Below, one piece after another: positions 23,828-33,779 of a stretch of 64,000 bases of DNA. The translations under genes and the position numbers were made by a program. Under the pieces are notes generated by a model that saw nothing but the letters and a program-made list of their open reading frames with translations, ran no database searches and was not told where the DNA came from. Within the stretch, counting starts at the first letter, position 1, and the number at the start of each line of letters is the position of its first letter. Source of the stretch: Rhyzopertha dominica. Its lineage: Eukaryota; Arthropoda; Insecta; Coleoptera; Bostrichidae. Location of the stretch: NCBI GenBank assembly GCA_025024175.1, contig QCXZ01000064.1, positions 51,109,325 through 51,173,324 of the forward strand, read 5' to 3'.

Positions 23828-24690
23828 CTATATGCTCATAAGGTAATGAATGTTGCAATAGTACCTACCAAGAACATTTGCATTTTGAAAGGCCCGTTGA
23901 CATGCTTCTTCAACAGCTTGACCAGAATCAGTGTCATTGGGCAGAAAGCCAATTTCTGGGTATGGTGGATCAGTAGTGTCACTGGCGCCTCTCTGCAGAC
24001 GTGGAAAATAATAAGAAGCTGAAAGTTTGTGATGCACTCTTTCTGTAGATCCATATTTCGAACAGGGAGAATGAAATCCAACAAAATGAAGTTAACAATA
24101 GTTGAACGTGTTGACGTCATTAATCTCGTAGTACGAAAAAATGATTCACAAGGTTGGCTAGACCATAACCACGGTTTTTTCAATTCTTCGTAGTTGACGT
24201 ATCATATTTATTAACGCGTGTGTATTGATTTCAATGCGTTTTGTGTCGTAGAATAGTTTTTTGGACAATCCATTGCTTCCAAATCCTTAAAAAGAAGATC
24301 GATTCCCACATCATTATTACCAGTTGTATCGGTGCCAACGTAAGGAAAGAAAAAACATGCATAACAGATGGAGTCGTTTCTAAATATGCACTGTTAGCTA
24401 TGCTATCTGGCACCTTAGATAATAAAGCTATTACTTTTGAGTAACATATTTTCTATCGCTCTGTAATTAATTGTACCTTTGTTAGAAAGATCATTTGGCG
24501 TCAGTAAATGCTGATCTTTTAAGAAATCTTGAATGATTATCCTGAGATATGTTTGGGACACTATGTGATCTCCCACTGGTAATATTACTGATGGTTTAAG
24601 CAAACGCGTCTTTAATTTTGTGGCAATGTGAATAAAATTTTGAACATGAGACACTCCATCAAATCCGTCCTTTATGTACCACTTTTCCAA
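23828..24690 (-). pseudogene. Broken transposon-type protein (SQxCExxFRTTR-MTST family)
   Basis: In transcription order, 24690-24415 gives KWYIKDGFDGVSHVQNFIHI and NKGTINYRAIENMLL, then a stop. The adjacent frame continues KVPDSIANSAYLETTPSVMH and FFLRIWKQWI. Next, 24183-23836 gives SSQPCESFFRTTRLMTSTRS followed by TIVNFILLDF. A third frame gives YYFPRLQRGASDTT and GQAVEEACQRAFQNANVLG. The CESxFRxTRxMTSTxSTxVNF pattern recurs in a family of probable transposon-encoded proteins of unnamed superfamily in many invertebrates. At least three frame breaks make it dead. Confidence 0.55.
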
Positions 24691-25139
24691 CTTGAAAATT
24701 GTAATTGAGGTACTCGCCCAAGCGCCAATATCCTCATATCAACCAATCGCTTATACTTATTTGCAGCTCCTTATAGCTGCTGGTTCGTTCTGTTTCATTG
24801 GGCTTCGTATAGATCGACTATGTCGTATCGGATTTTCGGATTACAATGATCATATCTGATTACTGAAAAATACGGTCGATTACAGGTGATTACTACTACT
24901 ACTACTACTACTATTCTTACCGCTTCTTCAGATTGCTGTTCGCCTAACTTATCCCTATTTAATTCTCGTATTTCGCGTGCTAAGGAATCAACATGGAACT
25001 CATCCTATCATATTTGCGTATACAACTGAAAGGTGTTCGTTTTGTTACACTATGTACGGGATTATTTATTTTCCACTAAACCTCACACAACCTTTCATGT
25101 AGTCACTATCTTCTAAGCCTGAAGTACTAGTAGCCATAG

Positions 25140-25560
25140 TAGTAGTACAACCTGCCCATTAGCACGAGGTGCTCCGGTTGGGGTTTTAACAAGCCGAATC
25201 TGTGGTCCCGAGAGAAATCTTAAAAAATTGCCGACATGAATGCTGCCCCTCTATCACTAATTATCATATCTGGTCTATCGTAATGCATTCTAAATTTCCT
25301 TACAAAATTCAACATTGCATACTTGCTGTAACCGTCAATTATTGCATCTACTTATTTATTCCCCCTTCTAGAAATATTAAAATGCGCCAAATGATCAACA
25401 TTAACCACCTAAAATGGCGAACTTCCTTTACCAAAATGTAAAAACCCTTGTTGCCTCCCTCTAGGCGTCTTATGGTACAAACAATTAATGCACCTATTCA
25501 CATACCAAGTAACAACTTCCTCATTTTTTAACAATAATAACACCCTTTGCTCCTTCCTAA
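25140..25560 (-). pseudogene. gypsy integrase fragment
   Basis: An H-H-C-C-like stretch (VVTWYVNRCINCLYHKTPRG) precedes a core domain with VVNVDHLAHF, DAIIDGYSKYAML and RPDMIISDRGAAFMSAIF. The two catalytic aspartates are visible (VD of VNVDHL and SD of ISDRG). A stop follows the SAIF block. It is a recognisable but broken retroviral-type integrase of an LTR retrotransposon. Confidence 0.8.
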
Positions 25561-25649
25561 AGTCTAGTATCACATCCCAAAACGNCCNGTATAAAAAGTC
25601 TCATGTGGCCTGATTTACAACGTGAATTTTTCGTGAAAAGTTCTGACGC

Positions 25650-26420
25650 CGTCTTTTAATTTTTTAACAATTGCCTTGACTTCATTGTACGTNCGCTGTA
25701 ATGCTGCGGCTCAATCTGTGTTAATATCAATTCCCAAGACAGGCAGATCAACAATATCAATTTCCTCTGCCTCATCCACAGGATTTTTGCTTCAAGCATC
25801 TGCTACATGGTTACTAGCGTCCTTCTGATACTCAATGGTACAATCAAACTCCGATAATTTAACAAACCATCTCCCGATTCGCGGGAGATTTAAGCAGTCT
25901 ATCTTAATTACAAAATGCATACTAAAAAATAAACCCTGTATTTATCTTGGTCTTTGGTCCCCCATTTAAATGTAGTCCCCTTTTGTAGTAGGTCACTAAC
26001 GGGTCTTGACACCGCACCGTAGCGAAACCCTTTATAAACCTTCGAAAACAGACCTTAACCTCCTTTTTCCTGGAACAATGCCCTCTACACTTAACGTAAA
26101 TCCANAATATTTAATTTTTCTCATAAAGAAATAGCATTTTCCTAATGTNATATTTAAATTAGCTGATCTAAACCTATCAAAAGCATTTCTCAGTNTAACT
26201 AATCCTTCCTCTACAGTTCAACAAAGTATAACAAAATCATCTAAGAAGGCCATCGCCACCTCATATCTCAGCAAACCAAGTGCATTGTTCACAAGTTTTT
26301 GAAATTCACTGGACGCATTGCATTATTCAAAACTCATCCTCCGGAAGCAAAAAAATAAACTTAATCGGGAGTAATAAAGGCCGTCTTACCTTACTCCTCT
26401 GACATCGGCACCTGGTAATA
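25650..26420 (-). pseudogene. gypsy reverse transcriptase palm fragment
   Basis: Across several frames it reads YYQVPMSEE, KTAFITPD, LLRYEVAMAFLDDFVI (the catalytic DD within LDDF) and KCYFFMRKIKYxGFTLS. At least three stop codons interrupt the frame. It resumes exactly where the 27165-27422 frame is cut by the 716-bp insertion. Confidence 0.8.
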
Positions 26421-26432
26421 ACCGCTACTAAT
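26419..26432. repeat. Target-site duplication, left copy
   Basis: TAACCGCTACTAAT here matches TAACCGTTACTAAT at 27149-27162 with one mismatch. Both belong to the same codons of the interrupted gypsy reverse transcriptase. Confidence 0.85.
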
Positions 26433-26473
26433 TAAAATGCATGTCTATGCTGTGCTGTCTACACCTCAACCAA

Positions 26474-26518
26474 CTGCAGATAGTACTATTTCGCTGTCAT
26501 TATAGCTCAGCAGTGCAG
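26474..26518 (-). ncRNA. Hammerhead ribozyme motif, copy 1 (core substitution)
   Basis: Stem I is CTGCA/TGCAG. The first core box reads CTGCTGA instead of CTGATGA. Stem II is GCTAT, loop AATG, ACAGC, with one A-C mismatch. GAAA follows. Stem III is the palindrome TAGTACTA, and TC precedes the 3' strand of stem I. The core change and mismatch suggest it is weak or inactive. Confidence 0.65.
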
Positions 26519-26825
26519 TTTAGGTCTAGTGTAGACAACACGGCATAGAACTGGTTTTGCTTATATACCAAAGCAATGGTATGATGAAAGTAAGAATTTA
26601 GGATGGCAATGCCATCTGTCAGCATTACACTGACATGATGACAAAGCCACCTAGCTGCCTTAACGGGAACTACTTCCTAAAGGAAGTGACCTGTAGCCTG
26701 ACAAATTGGCATGCAACTGCATACTTCAACTTGACAGCAGGCCCCCAAGGCACTTTTTGCTAGTGGGCAAGAACCGACATACATTAAAATGCATGCCTAT
26801 GCTGTGCTGTCTGCACCTCAACCAA

Positions 26826-26870
26826 CTGCAGATAGATCTATTTCGCTGTCATTACAGCTCATCAGTGCAG
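26826..26870 (-). ncRNA. Hammerhead ribozyme motif, copy 2 (canonical)
   Basis: On the minus strand: stem I CTGCA (26870-26866), core CTGATGA (26865-26859), stem II GCTGT and ACAGC around loop AATG (26858-26845), GAAA (26844-26841), stem III as the palindrome TAGATCTA (26840-26833), cleavage-site TC (26832-26831), and TGCAG closing stem I (26830-26826). All conserved hammerhead positions are present. The very short, self-complementary stem III is typical of minimal hammerheads in animal repeats, which often cleave best as dimers. Confidence 0.85.
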
Positions 26871-27148
26871 TTTAGGTCTAGTGCAGACAGCACGGCATAG
26901 AACTGGTTTTGCTTATATACCAAAGCAATGGTATGATGAAAGTAAGAATTTAGGATGGCAATGCCATCTGTCAGCATTACACTGACATGATGACAAAGCC
27001 ACCTAGCTGCCTTAACGGGAACTACTTCCTAAAGGAAGTGACCTGTAGCTTGACAAATTGGCATGCAACTGCATGGCAATGCTAGGTGGCTTTGTCATCA
27101 TGTCAGTGTAATGCTGACAGATGACATTGCCATCCTAAATTCTTACTT

Positions 27149-27162
27149 TAACCGTTACTAAT
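27149..27162. repeat. Target-site duplication, right copy
   Basis: TAACCGTTACTAAT is the partner of 26419-26432, with one C/T difference. It is followed by TATCTAG, the continuation of the gypsy reverse-transcriptase frame (TLDISNGY). Confidence 0.85.
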
Positions 27163-27164
27163 AT

Positions 27165-27422
27165 CTAGCGTTGATGCGTTTTGACCGTTTTCTTATTCAG
27201 CGCTCTCCACTCACTAGTCTTCTTTCGTACTAACAATACCGAAAGCGCCCAAGAAGAATCACATGGTTCTACAACGTTGGCTTCTAACAACTCGTCAATA
27301 ATATGTTTAACGTCTTGCCGTTTGATGTGCGACATACGATGCGGTTTATAATAAACTGGTTTAACGTCCGTCAGTTCAATGCTCATTTCGGTTATATTAA
27401 TATAATTTGCTTTTTGCTGCAA
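27165..27422 (-). pseudogene. gypsy reverse transcriptase N-terminal fragment
   Basis: It reads MSIELTDVKPVYYKPHRMSH, then IIDELLEANVVEPCDSSWAL, VLLVRKKTSEWRALNKKTVK. This is the fingers region of gypsy reverse transcriptase. The residues normally between EWR and ALNKKTV are deleted, and a stop follows. The insert at 27148 then separates it from the palm. Confidence 0.85.
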
Positions 27423-27800
27423 GCCAATAAATCTTTGTACTCATTCACTACATGTAACACTTTTTCCGCGTCTTCACCGATCAAGTCTGTATTCAATTTA
27501 TCCAGTCTTCTTTTCGTTCACTTCGTGACGATCTGCGCTCTCGAAATAAATTTCACCGCGAGCGAGAGTATCACCTTTCTTAATACTTATATCATTNTCG
27601 NTTACCTACATTAAGCAGGGTTACGACGGTTTNACCGTCCAGATCAGTTTTAATCACGCATCTAAGTAACACGCCACCAACCATTCGAATTCCACTCTCA
27701 ATGTTTCCGAATTTGGCGATTCAGACCTCACATTCACATGAACTGGTGTTAAGTTCGTGAATGGATGCCCCACAAAGAGGAATATCTTCTGATGTTGAAA

Positions 27801-28899
27801 GAGGAACATCTTGATTCCTCATATTTCCTCGAATGCCTCCGTTCTACCTTTGGCTTTTACAAATGTCAGTGTTTTCGGTGATTGTTACATTACGAAATTA
27901 CTATATTCCTTTTCATTCATTCATTTCATGGCGAACGTTATGCCTTAAATATTTTAATTTATCAAAGTGAAATTGCAGTTTTGATTTTCTGTAAAGATAT
28001 TGCATTTTATTTTTTGATTTTTATTAATTTAACGACTGACCTTGTGAATCGTATTGAATAAGCAGTTTCCTGATGACATAGATTTTTTACAAACATGTTC
28101 ATTGAAAAGATTATAACAAGAAAACGCTGTAAAGACTGTCGCAGGCCGCGTTGAGTCATCCGTGTTTTCGAATCAGGTCCAACTAACATCATATAATGCC
28201 ACATATAGGTCTTCAAGGTTAGTTTTGTGAAAATTAAACGTAAACACAGTAGCGTTAAGAAAAAATTTGGAAAACTCGAAACAACCGCAGATTAAGGCAC
28301 GGATGATGTGTCTTCCGACACTAGTAGAAATCGCGCTTATTTATTGATCACCACATCAATATAGTCTGCAGCTAGACCAAGAGCATGTTATTACTGTTGG
28401 ACAGCTTATTATGCTGTAGTAAGTTGTTAAGGATTAAATAATGGCCAAAAGTGTTAAAAAGAGTAGTGGCTCTATCATCAGTCGAGCATTCAACGAATTC
28501 CAGTATGCTAAAGTCATCAGCAGTTAGTATATCTAACCAAATAGTTTATAAACTACGTGTAAATATCAACAGACAAAGCTGGTGATACATAAACTGTTAT
28601 TATGGTTAAATGTATTTTGATTTTTACGCATTCCAAATCTATTTATGTATCAGGCGAAACTAAATTAAAATTCTTCGCAGTTTGTCATTAGTAGCAATAA
28701 ATACACTCCTTTCTCTAAGTACTCAACAAGTGGTCACAACGCAATATGTTAACATCCTAAGAAACAGCTTACTGGAGTACACATTTTATTCTTTTCTATT
28801 CTATTTTCTGCGATGCGACTCCGCAAATGCGCTGTGCGCTGCATTTAGACTTTTCGATCCACTGTACCTGCACCGTAGCTTAGAAGAGTCCTGCCTTCT
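27801..28899. other. Intergenic, no gene seen
   Basis: AT-rich DNA. The 28007-28216 minus and 28682-28930 plus frames show no domain. Confidence 0.45.
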
Positions 28900-30290
28900 C
28901 AAAGAAGTGCAGTATCTCTTTCTAGGGTAACCTATAAAGTCTTCAGTCTGAATAAGTTGAGACTCAAATTCTCCAAATATTTTGTCGCAGTTGGTTAGGA
29001 AGCGAATTGGAGTTTCCTACTCTTCTGAGCAGACTCTACAGGTGCTACTCTCCGCTACACCTATATTATATAGGTGTTTATATAGTCGGCAGTGTCCCGT
29101 AAGGACACCCACTACTAATCGCAATTGAGAACGATTTAAGCTTAAATGCCATTTGCGTTCCTGAGCAGGCGTAGGTCCAGTGATGAAGGCCCTAGATTGC
29201 TTCAGTTCCGGCGCATCTTCCCAATACAAGCAAAACTGACGAACAAGCCACTTTGCGATCTTCGTCCTCAGTTTGCTTTCTGGGATAGCAATGGAATGTT
29301 GCGGTCCGAGATAAGGTGCTGATGTCGCCCTTTTCGCTAACCTAACGGCCCTTCAACATCCCAAATTAAATTAACCCGATTCTGTTGGGCCAACCTTATT
29401 AATGTGTTACGACAGTCCGGTAGTAGGCCAGAGCGCACCCTAACATAGGCAAGCGCCCGAACTGCCGCCTAGCTTTCGCAGCAAATGTGGATATGCATTC
29501 CGCAGTACCCTCTACTGAGGTTCGGATGAGCACATGCCAGGATGGCACAAATTTCCGTTTAGAATACTCTCCCAGTGGCAAACCAAGCTGTACCCTCCGA
29601 GATGTAACGCATACTCCTGCGCCAGTGCATGTATTTGTTTTAGACCCATCCATGTACGAGATGAGTCTTTGTGGTACAAGCATGTTTTCACCATTTAGAA
29701 ACCACTCGTCCATANTGGGGATATTGATTCTGTATGGTGTATCAAAACATTTAGTCGTGTTAATCCTATATTTCGGCTTTGAGAGAATAGTTTGATCTCC
29801 GTTTCGTGCAGAGAGCGCCATACGGTGCCATTCTTCTCGGATTCCCAGTCATCTAACCCCTGCAATCTAAAGGCTGTTCTCCGGGCTTCATACTCTACCC
29901 TTATGTGTAGAGGTTCCAGTCCCAGAAGCATCTCCATAGATGAAGTAGGTGTCGTTCTCATACTACCGGTTATTATGGAGACAGCACAGCCGTCGAATTT
30001 GTCCTAACGCTGGCGCTGTCCCGATGTGTTTCGCTGTGGAGCGCCACCATACCAGGGCGGCGTATGTGATAAGATGTCTCACCACAGTTGTGTATAGCCA
30101 GTACGTGGTTTAAGTCTCCAAACTGTTTCCCATAAAACGTCTGCACACCCAGTGTCCACACGCCTTTTAACTGATTTCGTTAACATGATTCGTCCAAGTC
30201 AGTTTGGAATCCAGAGTTACACCAAGATACATCACTATCGGTAGCGTCTTCAATGTTTCGTTTTGCAAAGAAGGCCATCGAATTTTGTCA
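28900..30290 (-). mobile_element. LINE 3' half with RNase H domain (I/R1/Jockey-like)
   Basis: Reading minus: YLGVTLDSKLTWTNHV (about 30235), WLYTAVVRP-type residues, a WWRSTAKH-type segment (about 30050), SMRTTPTSSMEMLLGLEPL then EYEARRTAFRLQGL (29961-29860), the RNase H start LISYMDGSKTNTCTGAGVC (about 29650), a WHLSLNRSQLRLVVGVLTGHCRL segment and the CRVCSEE zinc-knuckle-like end (29017-29229). This order matches LINEs with a terminal RNase H domain. Frame breaks and an ambiguous base show decay. Confidence 0.8.
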
Positions 30291-30501
30291 ACAATACCAC
30301 GTTAGCATCAGAACCACAGATGTTATTATAAAAACCATTATAATCTGTATTTAAACCACGAATATTTTGACAAAGAAAGGAGAGTTGAGATAAATGACTA
30401 AATGTACTATTCTGTTGGGTTTGGCTTAGTTTTTTGCTGAGACATGTATGCTTTGCTTTGCTGCAACTTGGTAAGATATATTTAATGTACATACTGCTCA
30501 C
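30291..30501 (-). pseudogene. LINE APE-type endonuclease N-terminus
   Basis: It reads LSFLCQNIRGLNTDYNGFYN, then GSDANVVLLT, the opening strand and helix of the AP-endonuclease domain of non-LTR retrotransposons (N near the start, LTE-like end). At about 30290 the frame jumps straight into the reverse-transcriptase C-terminal part. Most of the endonuclease and all of the palm are missing. Confidence 0.65.
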
Positions 30502-32449
30502 TAACCCTGTGCTTTAAAACTTCTCTAATGTGCAAAACCAACAAGGAATCGATTCAAATAATATTCGCGTGCATGCAACATTATAAAATTTAAGCATATC
30601 GGTGTTCGAAATTAGGTAAACAACTGGGTTAAAGTCGTCTTCGTTTTTTTGCTTCAGTAGTATTACTTTTCACTCCGCCAAGCCAGTGAATATGACATTG
30701 TATGTCCTCTGTCGTCTCTCTTCGATTTCATTACAGAAGTCATCAATGGAGGTTGAAAGACAAGAATTGATAAGATCAACTGAAGGTTTTGCTCTGACTT
30801 TTTGCAGAAATTTTCAGTTCATTTATTTCACTGGTCAGCACCTGAATTTTGGTCTGCATACTTTACTCGGTGTTGATCATATTGCAGTTTTTACAGAAAA
30901 GCTGATTTTGCGATTTAATGGACTTGAGTGGTAACAGGCGACCAGAGAGGATGTGTTTTTGAGCGGTCTTAACTCACTACCTAAGTAGGTATCTGTTTGT
31001 TTGGTTTGCTTTGTGATTAAAATAAAACCAAAAAAGACTATACAATCGGCACACATTACTTAAATGTGAATGGTGACTTAGTAATTAGTGTACATATTGC
31101 AGTATGTCGTGTGTTGGGCTGGCCAGCAAGAGAAGTGAGGGATTCAAGCTTGCGAGTTCAAGGAGTGCCGCAACATTAGCCGTTGTTACAAATACTCACC
31201 TAAGTTTTAGTATAAGTGTATATACCAAGAAAATAATTTATCACACAAACAATAACAGCTTTCCAAATAAAAATCAGATAATATCTTTCTTCCTTTAGAA
31301 TAATTAGGTATATGCCATCTGTATGTTTAGGTATGAATGTTCTTCTGAAGGAGATAATTTTTTTTGCGCGATGTTTTTTGTCGATTGTTTCGTTTTTGTG
31401 ATTCTAAATGTAGAACGGTTTATCGAGAGATAGGCAGATTGATTTCTGGAAGGTGAATAACGCTGACGAGGTGCAGTGTGAAATTTTCTGGAAAATATCT
31501 TCACAACCCGACAGGGGATAAAACTCCCTCAGCAGTATTTTCGGACAGTCGATAGGGTGTGCTGGTGCAATAGTTTCGACTATCCTACATAGAACTTAGG
31601 GATACTATACCATCATGAAACAGCATTCTGAACAGGTATCGAACACTTATATTAAATTTTAAGATTTTAGTTCATAATGTGTTTTAGTGTTACGTTTTTG
31701 CGTTTACATTGTTACATTGTTATTGTACTGAGACATGTTTGTACAAAAAATCACAATTGTGGTACAAAAAATCTCGGAGGCGGAAATTGCCAAATATACG
31801 TAGAGATCATTACCAACAGGAACACAAGCACCGTGTAAGATAAATAGGAAGAAAAAGTGCAAATCACATTAGACAAAACATAAGCAAGCTCAGAAGGAGC
31901 TTGGAAGAAACTATTCAGTAAGGATGAGGCCAACAGAATCCCAGCAGTCTCGAACAAGGCCCCGAGCAGCAGAAGCAAGAAACCACTACGACAACGCCAT
32001 AATACTTGCAGAAACTTATAGGAAGACATAGTAACGAACCCAACCACAAAAAAATTAAAAGCCGTAATGAACCTCGTATAGAAAACAGAACTAATGCATG
32101 AGAAATATCCCGTAGGACAATGTCACCTACCTACAGCTCTAGGAAACGAAACAAAAAGGAGCAATATAACCAAGACAAAGGAATCATAATTGCCAAATAC
32201 AGACATTAGATCACACTAGGAAGAAATATAGTGCACATGTCCTTTCTCCAAAAAATCCTGCAGAAAACTAACCAGCACACAAGATGTCCACGAAATGAGA
32301 AAGAGTTACCATCGGTGTACAAAACAGGTAGGTAAGCCCAATACTTCTTTACGAATTTTCGACTAACCGTTCCACTTTTAGGTATGACGTCAACAATAGA
32401 TAAAATCAAATCCAACGGGCACAGTGCTTATCCGCTCCGTTCCACAAAC
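30502..32449. other. No supported gene
   Basis: A minus-strand frame at 31751-32047 encodes 98 residues with hydrophobic stretches but no recognised family. A frame at 30686-30934 likewise shows nothing. No repeat was recognised. Confidence 0.4.
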
Positions 32450-32830
32450 CCTACAAAAGAGAATGTGGATATCTTAGCAACAAATTCACGCCGTGTTTTG
32501 GCTAAACGCCGAACTTGTGAAAAAGATGCTTCTCGAACGCGGAAAACTCACTAAAAGTGTGTTCTTCTTGCAAGATAACGCGCTTGCAATGCAAAAATTT
32601 ATAAAACTGGTTTTGAATTGGTTGACCAACGACCATATTCTACCGATTTATTACCGTCAGGCTTACTAATTACTTCCAAAGCTCAAAAAATATTTTAAAA
32701 GCAAGATTTTATATAAATAATGAAGTCATATGCTGAGGAGTAGTTTGCAGACCACGATAAATAATTTTTTCCAAGGGTTTAGAATTACTTTACCAACGTT
32801 CTGCTAAATGTATAATATATGCTCCGAAAT
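32450..32830 (+). pseudogene. mariner transposase C-terminal remnant
   Basis: The plus strand reads LVKKMLLERGKLTKSVFFLQ, then DNALAMQKF, which corresponds to the HDNAPAH catalytic box of mariner. In the next frame it reads KTGFELVDQRPYSTDLLPSG, matching the YSPDLAPSD box with the last Asp lost. A third stretch gives YAEE, FADHDK and FFPR, as in the family's C-terminus. Frameshifts and stops make it dead. Confidence 0.75.
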
Positions 32831-33779
32831 TGAATACACTATAGGTAACCTCTCGTCGCTTTTATGAGTAACACCAGTTCACACGTCGCACGTAAAAGAT
32901 GAAACTAATCAAATAGGTTTCCTAGGAGTAAACAAAATAACAATTTCAAGCCCTTGTCGGTATCAGCAGGAACGGAAGCGTGTGTATTCTTTTGAAGGAC
33001 GAGCAGGCGACTAAATCCTGCAATCGGAACGTGGCGGCGAAGAATAGAATAACAGAATCCGACGAACGAAGGATTACCTATAAACCTTTGTTGTTTTATT
33101 GAATTCGGGACTCTACCTTTCTGGATGTAGAATTCCCGTTTCATGCAGGCTAGCGAATGCTGACAATTGGAGGTATGGGAAAAAATAAGGAAGATTTGTC
33201 TGTATTGAAACGTAGGATGAAATATCGAGCTGAGCGGTTTAGACTTCCAATAAACGATCCGACTTCAACTGCATACAATGGAGGTAACAAACAATAACTG
33301 GCTGAAAATAGACTTTATATACTGGCAAGGCTGCAAGGAGCCTACTAATAATATGCCAATTTTTTTACTCTGTACATATTTCGTTATAGCATCCACTGGG
33401 TGTCCCACATTTATTTTGAGAAGGAACCGAAGCAGAAAAAAATAATGGGACTGCTATTTTGCTAGCAGCCAAGATTAAAAAGTTTTTACATACGAGTATT
33501 ACCTGTGTATAAAGAATATATCTTAGAAATAACTAAATTGCATCGTAAATATCTTTACGTAGTAATTACGCTTTTAACGTACTGAAGGTTACAGGTGATT
33601 AAATTATTGTTCTCTGTAAGCTTTTTATTAAAAAAAGCTAGTGCAGCAAACATAATACACAGAGTGTTCACGATAGGAGTCTATGATAGCTATTTTCTTT
33701 ACATTTGACGTCGCAAACTAGTGGCATAAATGGAAATTTCATAAATTTATGTTAAGAATTTTGTGGTATTCACAAAAAA
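32831..33779. other. No supported gene
   Basis: The 32905-33144 minus frame has no recognised domain. No repeat was recognised by eye. Confidence 0.4.

Larger units (their letters stand above)
22895..24895 (-). mobile_element. ~2 kb decayed DNA element with GATTAC terminal motifs
   Basis: Both flanks of a broken minus-strand coding region are dense in GATTAC/GTAATC motifs: about 22890-22975 (including GGTAATCAGTAATTACAG) and about 24835-24895 (GATTACAATGATC, TGATTACTG, GATTACAGGTGATTAC). They face each other in inverted arrangement. Clustered subterminal motifs around a transposase-like relic fit a DNA transposon. The ends are approximate and no target-site duplication was fixed. Confidence 0.5.
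26433..27148 (-). mobile_element. 716-bp hammerhead-bearing tandem-unit insertion
   Basis: The insert holds one full 352-bp unit (26433-26784), a second partial unit (26785 to about 27074) and an inverted tail (about 27075-27148) matching the reverse complement of about 26588-26658. Each direct unit carries a hammerhead motif on the minus strand. Tandem units plus a partial inverted copy are typical of Penelope-like element termini; retrozyme-like elements and hammerhead satellites also have tandem units. It has a 14-bp target-site duplication in the gypsy reverse transcriptase. No protein is encoded. Confidence 0.8.
25140..27800 (-). mobile_element. Decayed Ty3/gypsy LTR retrotransposon (pol), interrupted
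   Basis: Reading minus, the order is: gag-pol/protease-side residues around 27800-27480 (CVIKTDLDG, KGDTLARGEIYFES); the reverse-transcriptase N-terminus 27422-27165; a foreign insert 27148-26433; reverse-transcriptase palm and RNase H-side sequence 26420-25650; integrase 25560-25140. The order protease, RT, RNase H, integrase is that of gypsy. Multiple stops, frameshifts and ambiguous bases show an old copy. No LTRs were identified. Confidence 0.8.

Noticed and set aside
31751..32047. 98-codon minus-strand frame with two or more hydrophobic stretches
   Set aside because: No recognisable family, no splice context and no neighbour linked to it. The opposite strand is Arg/Lys/Gln-rich, which produces a hydrophobic shadow frame.
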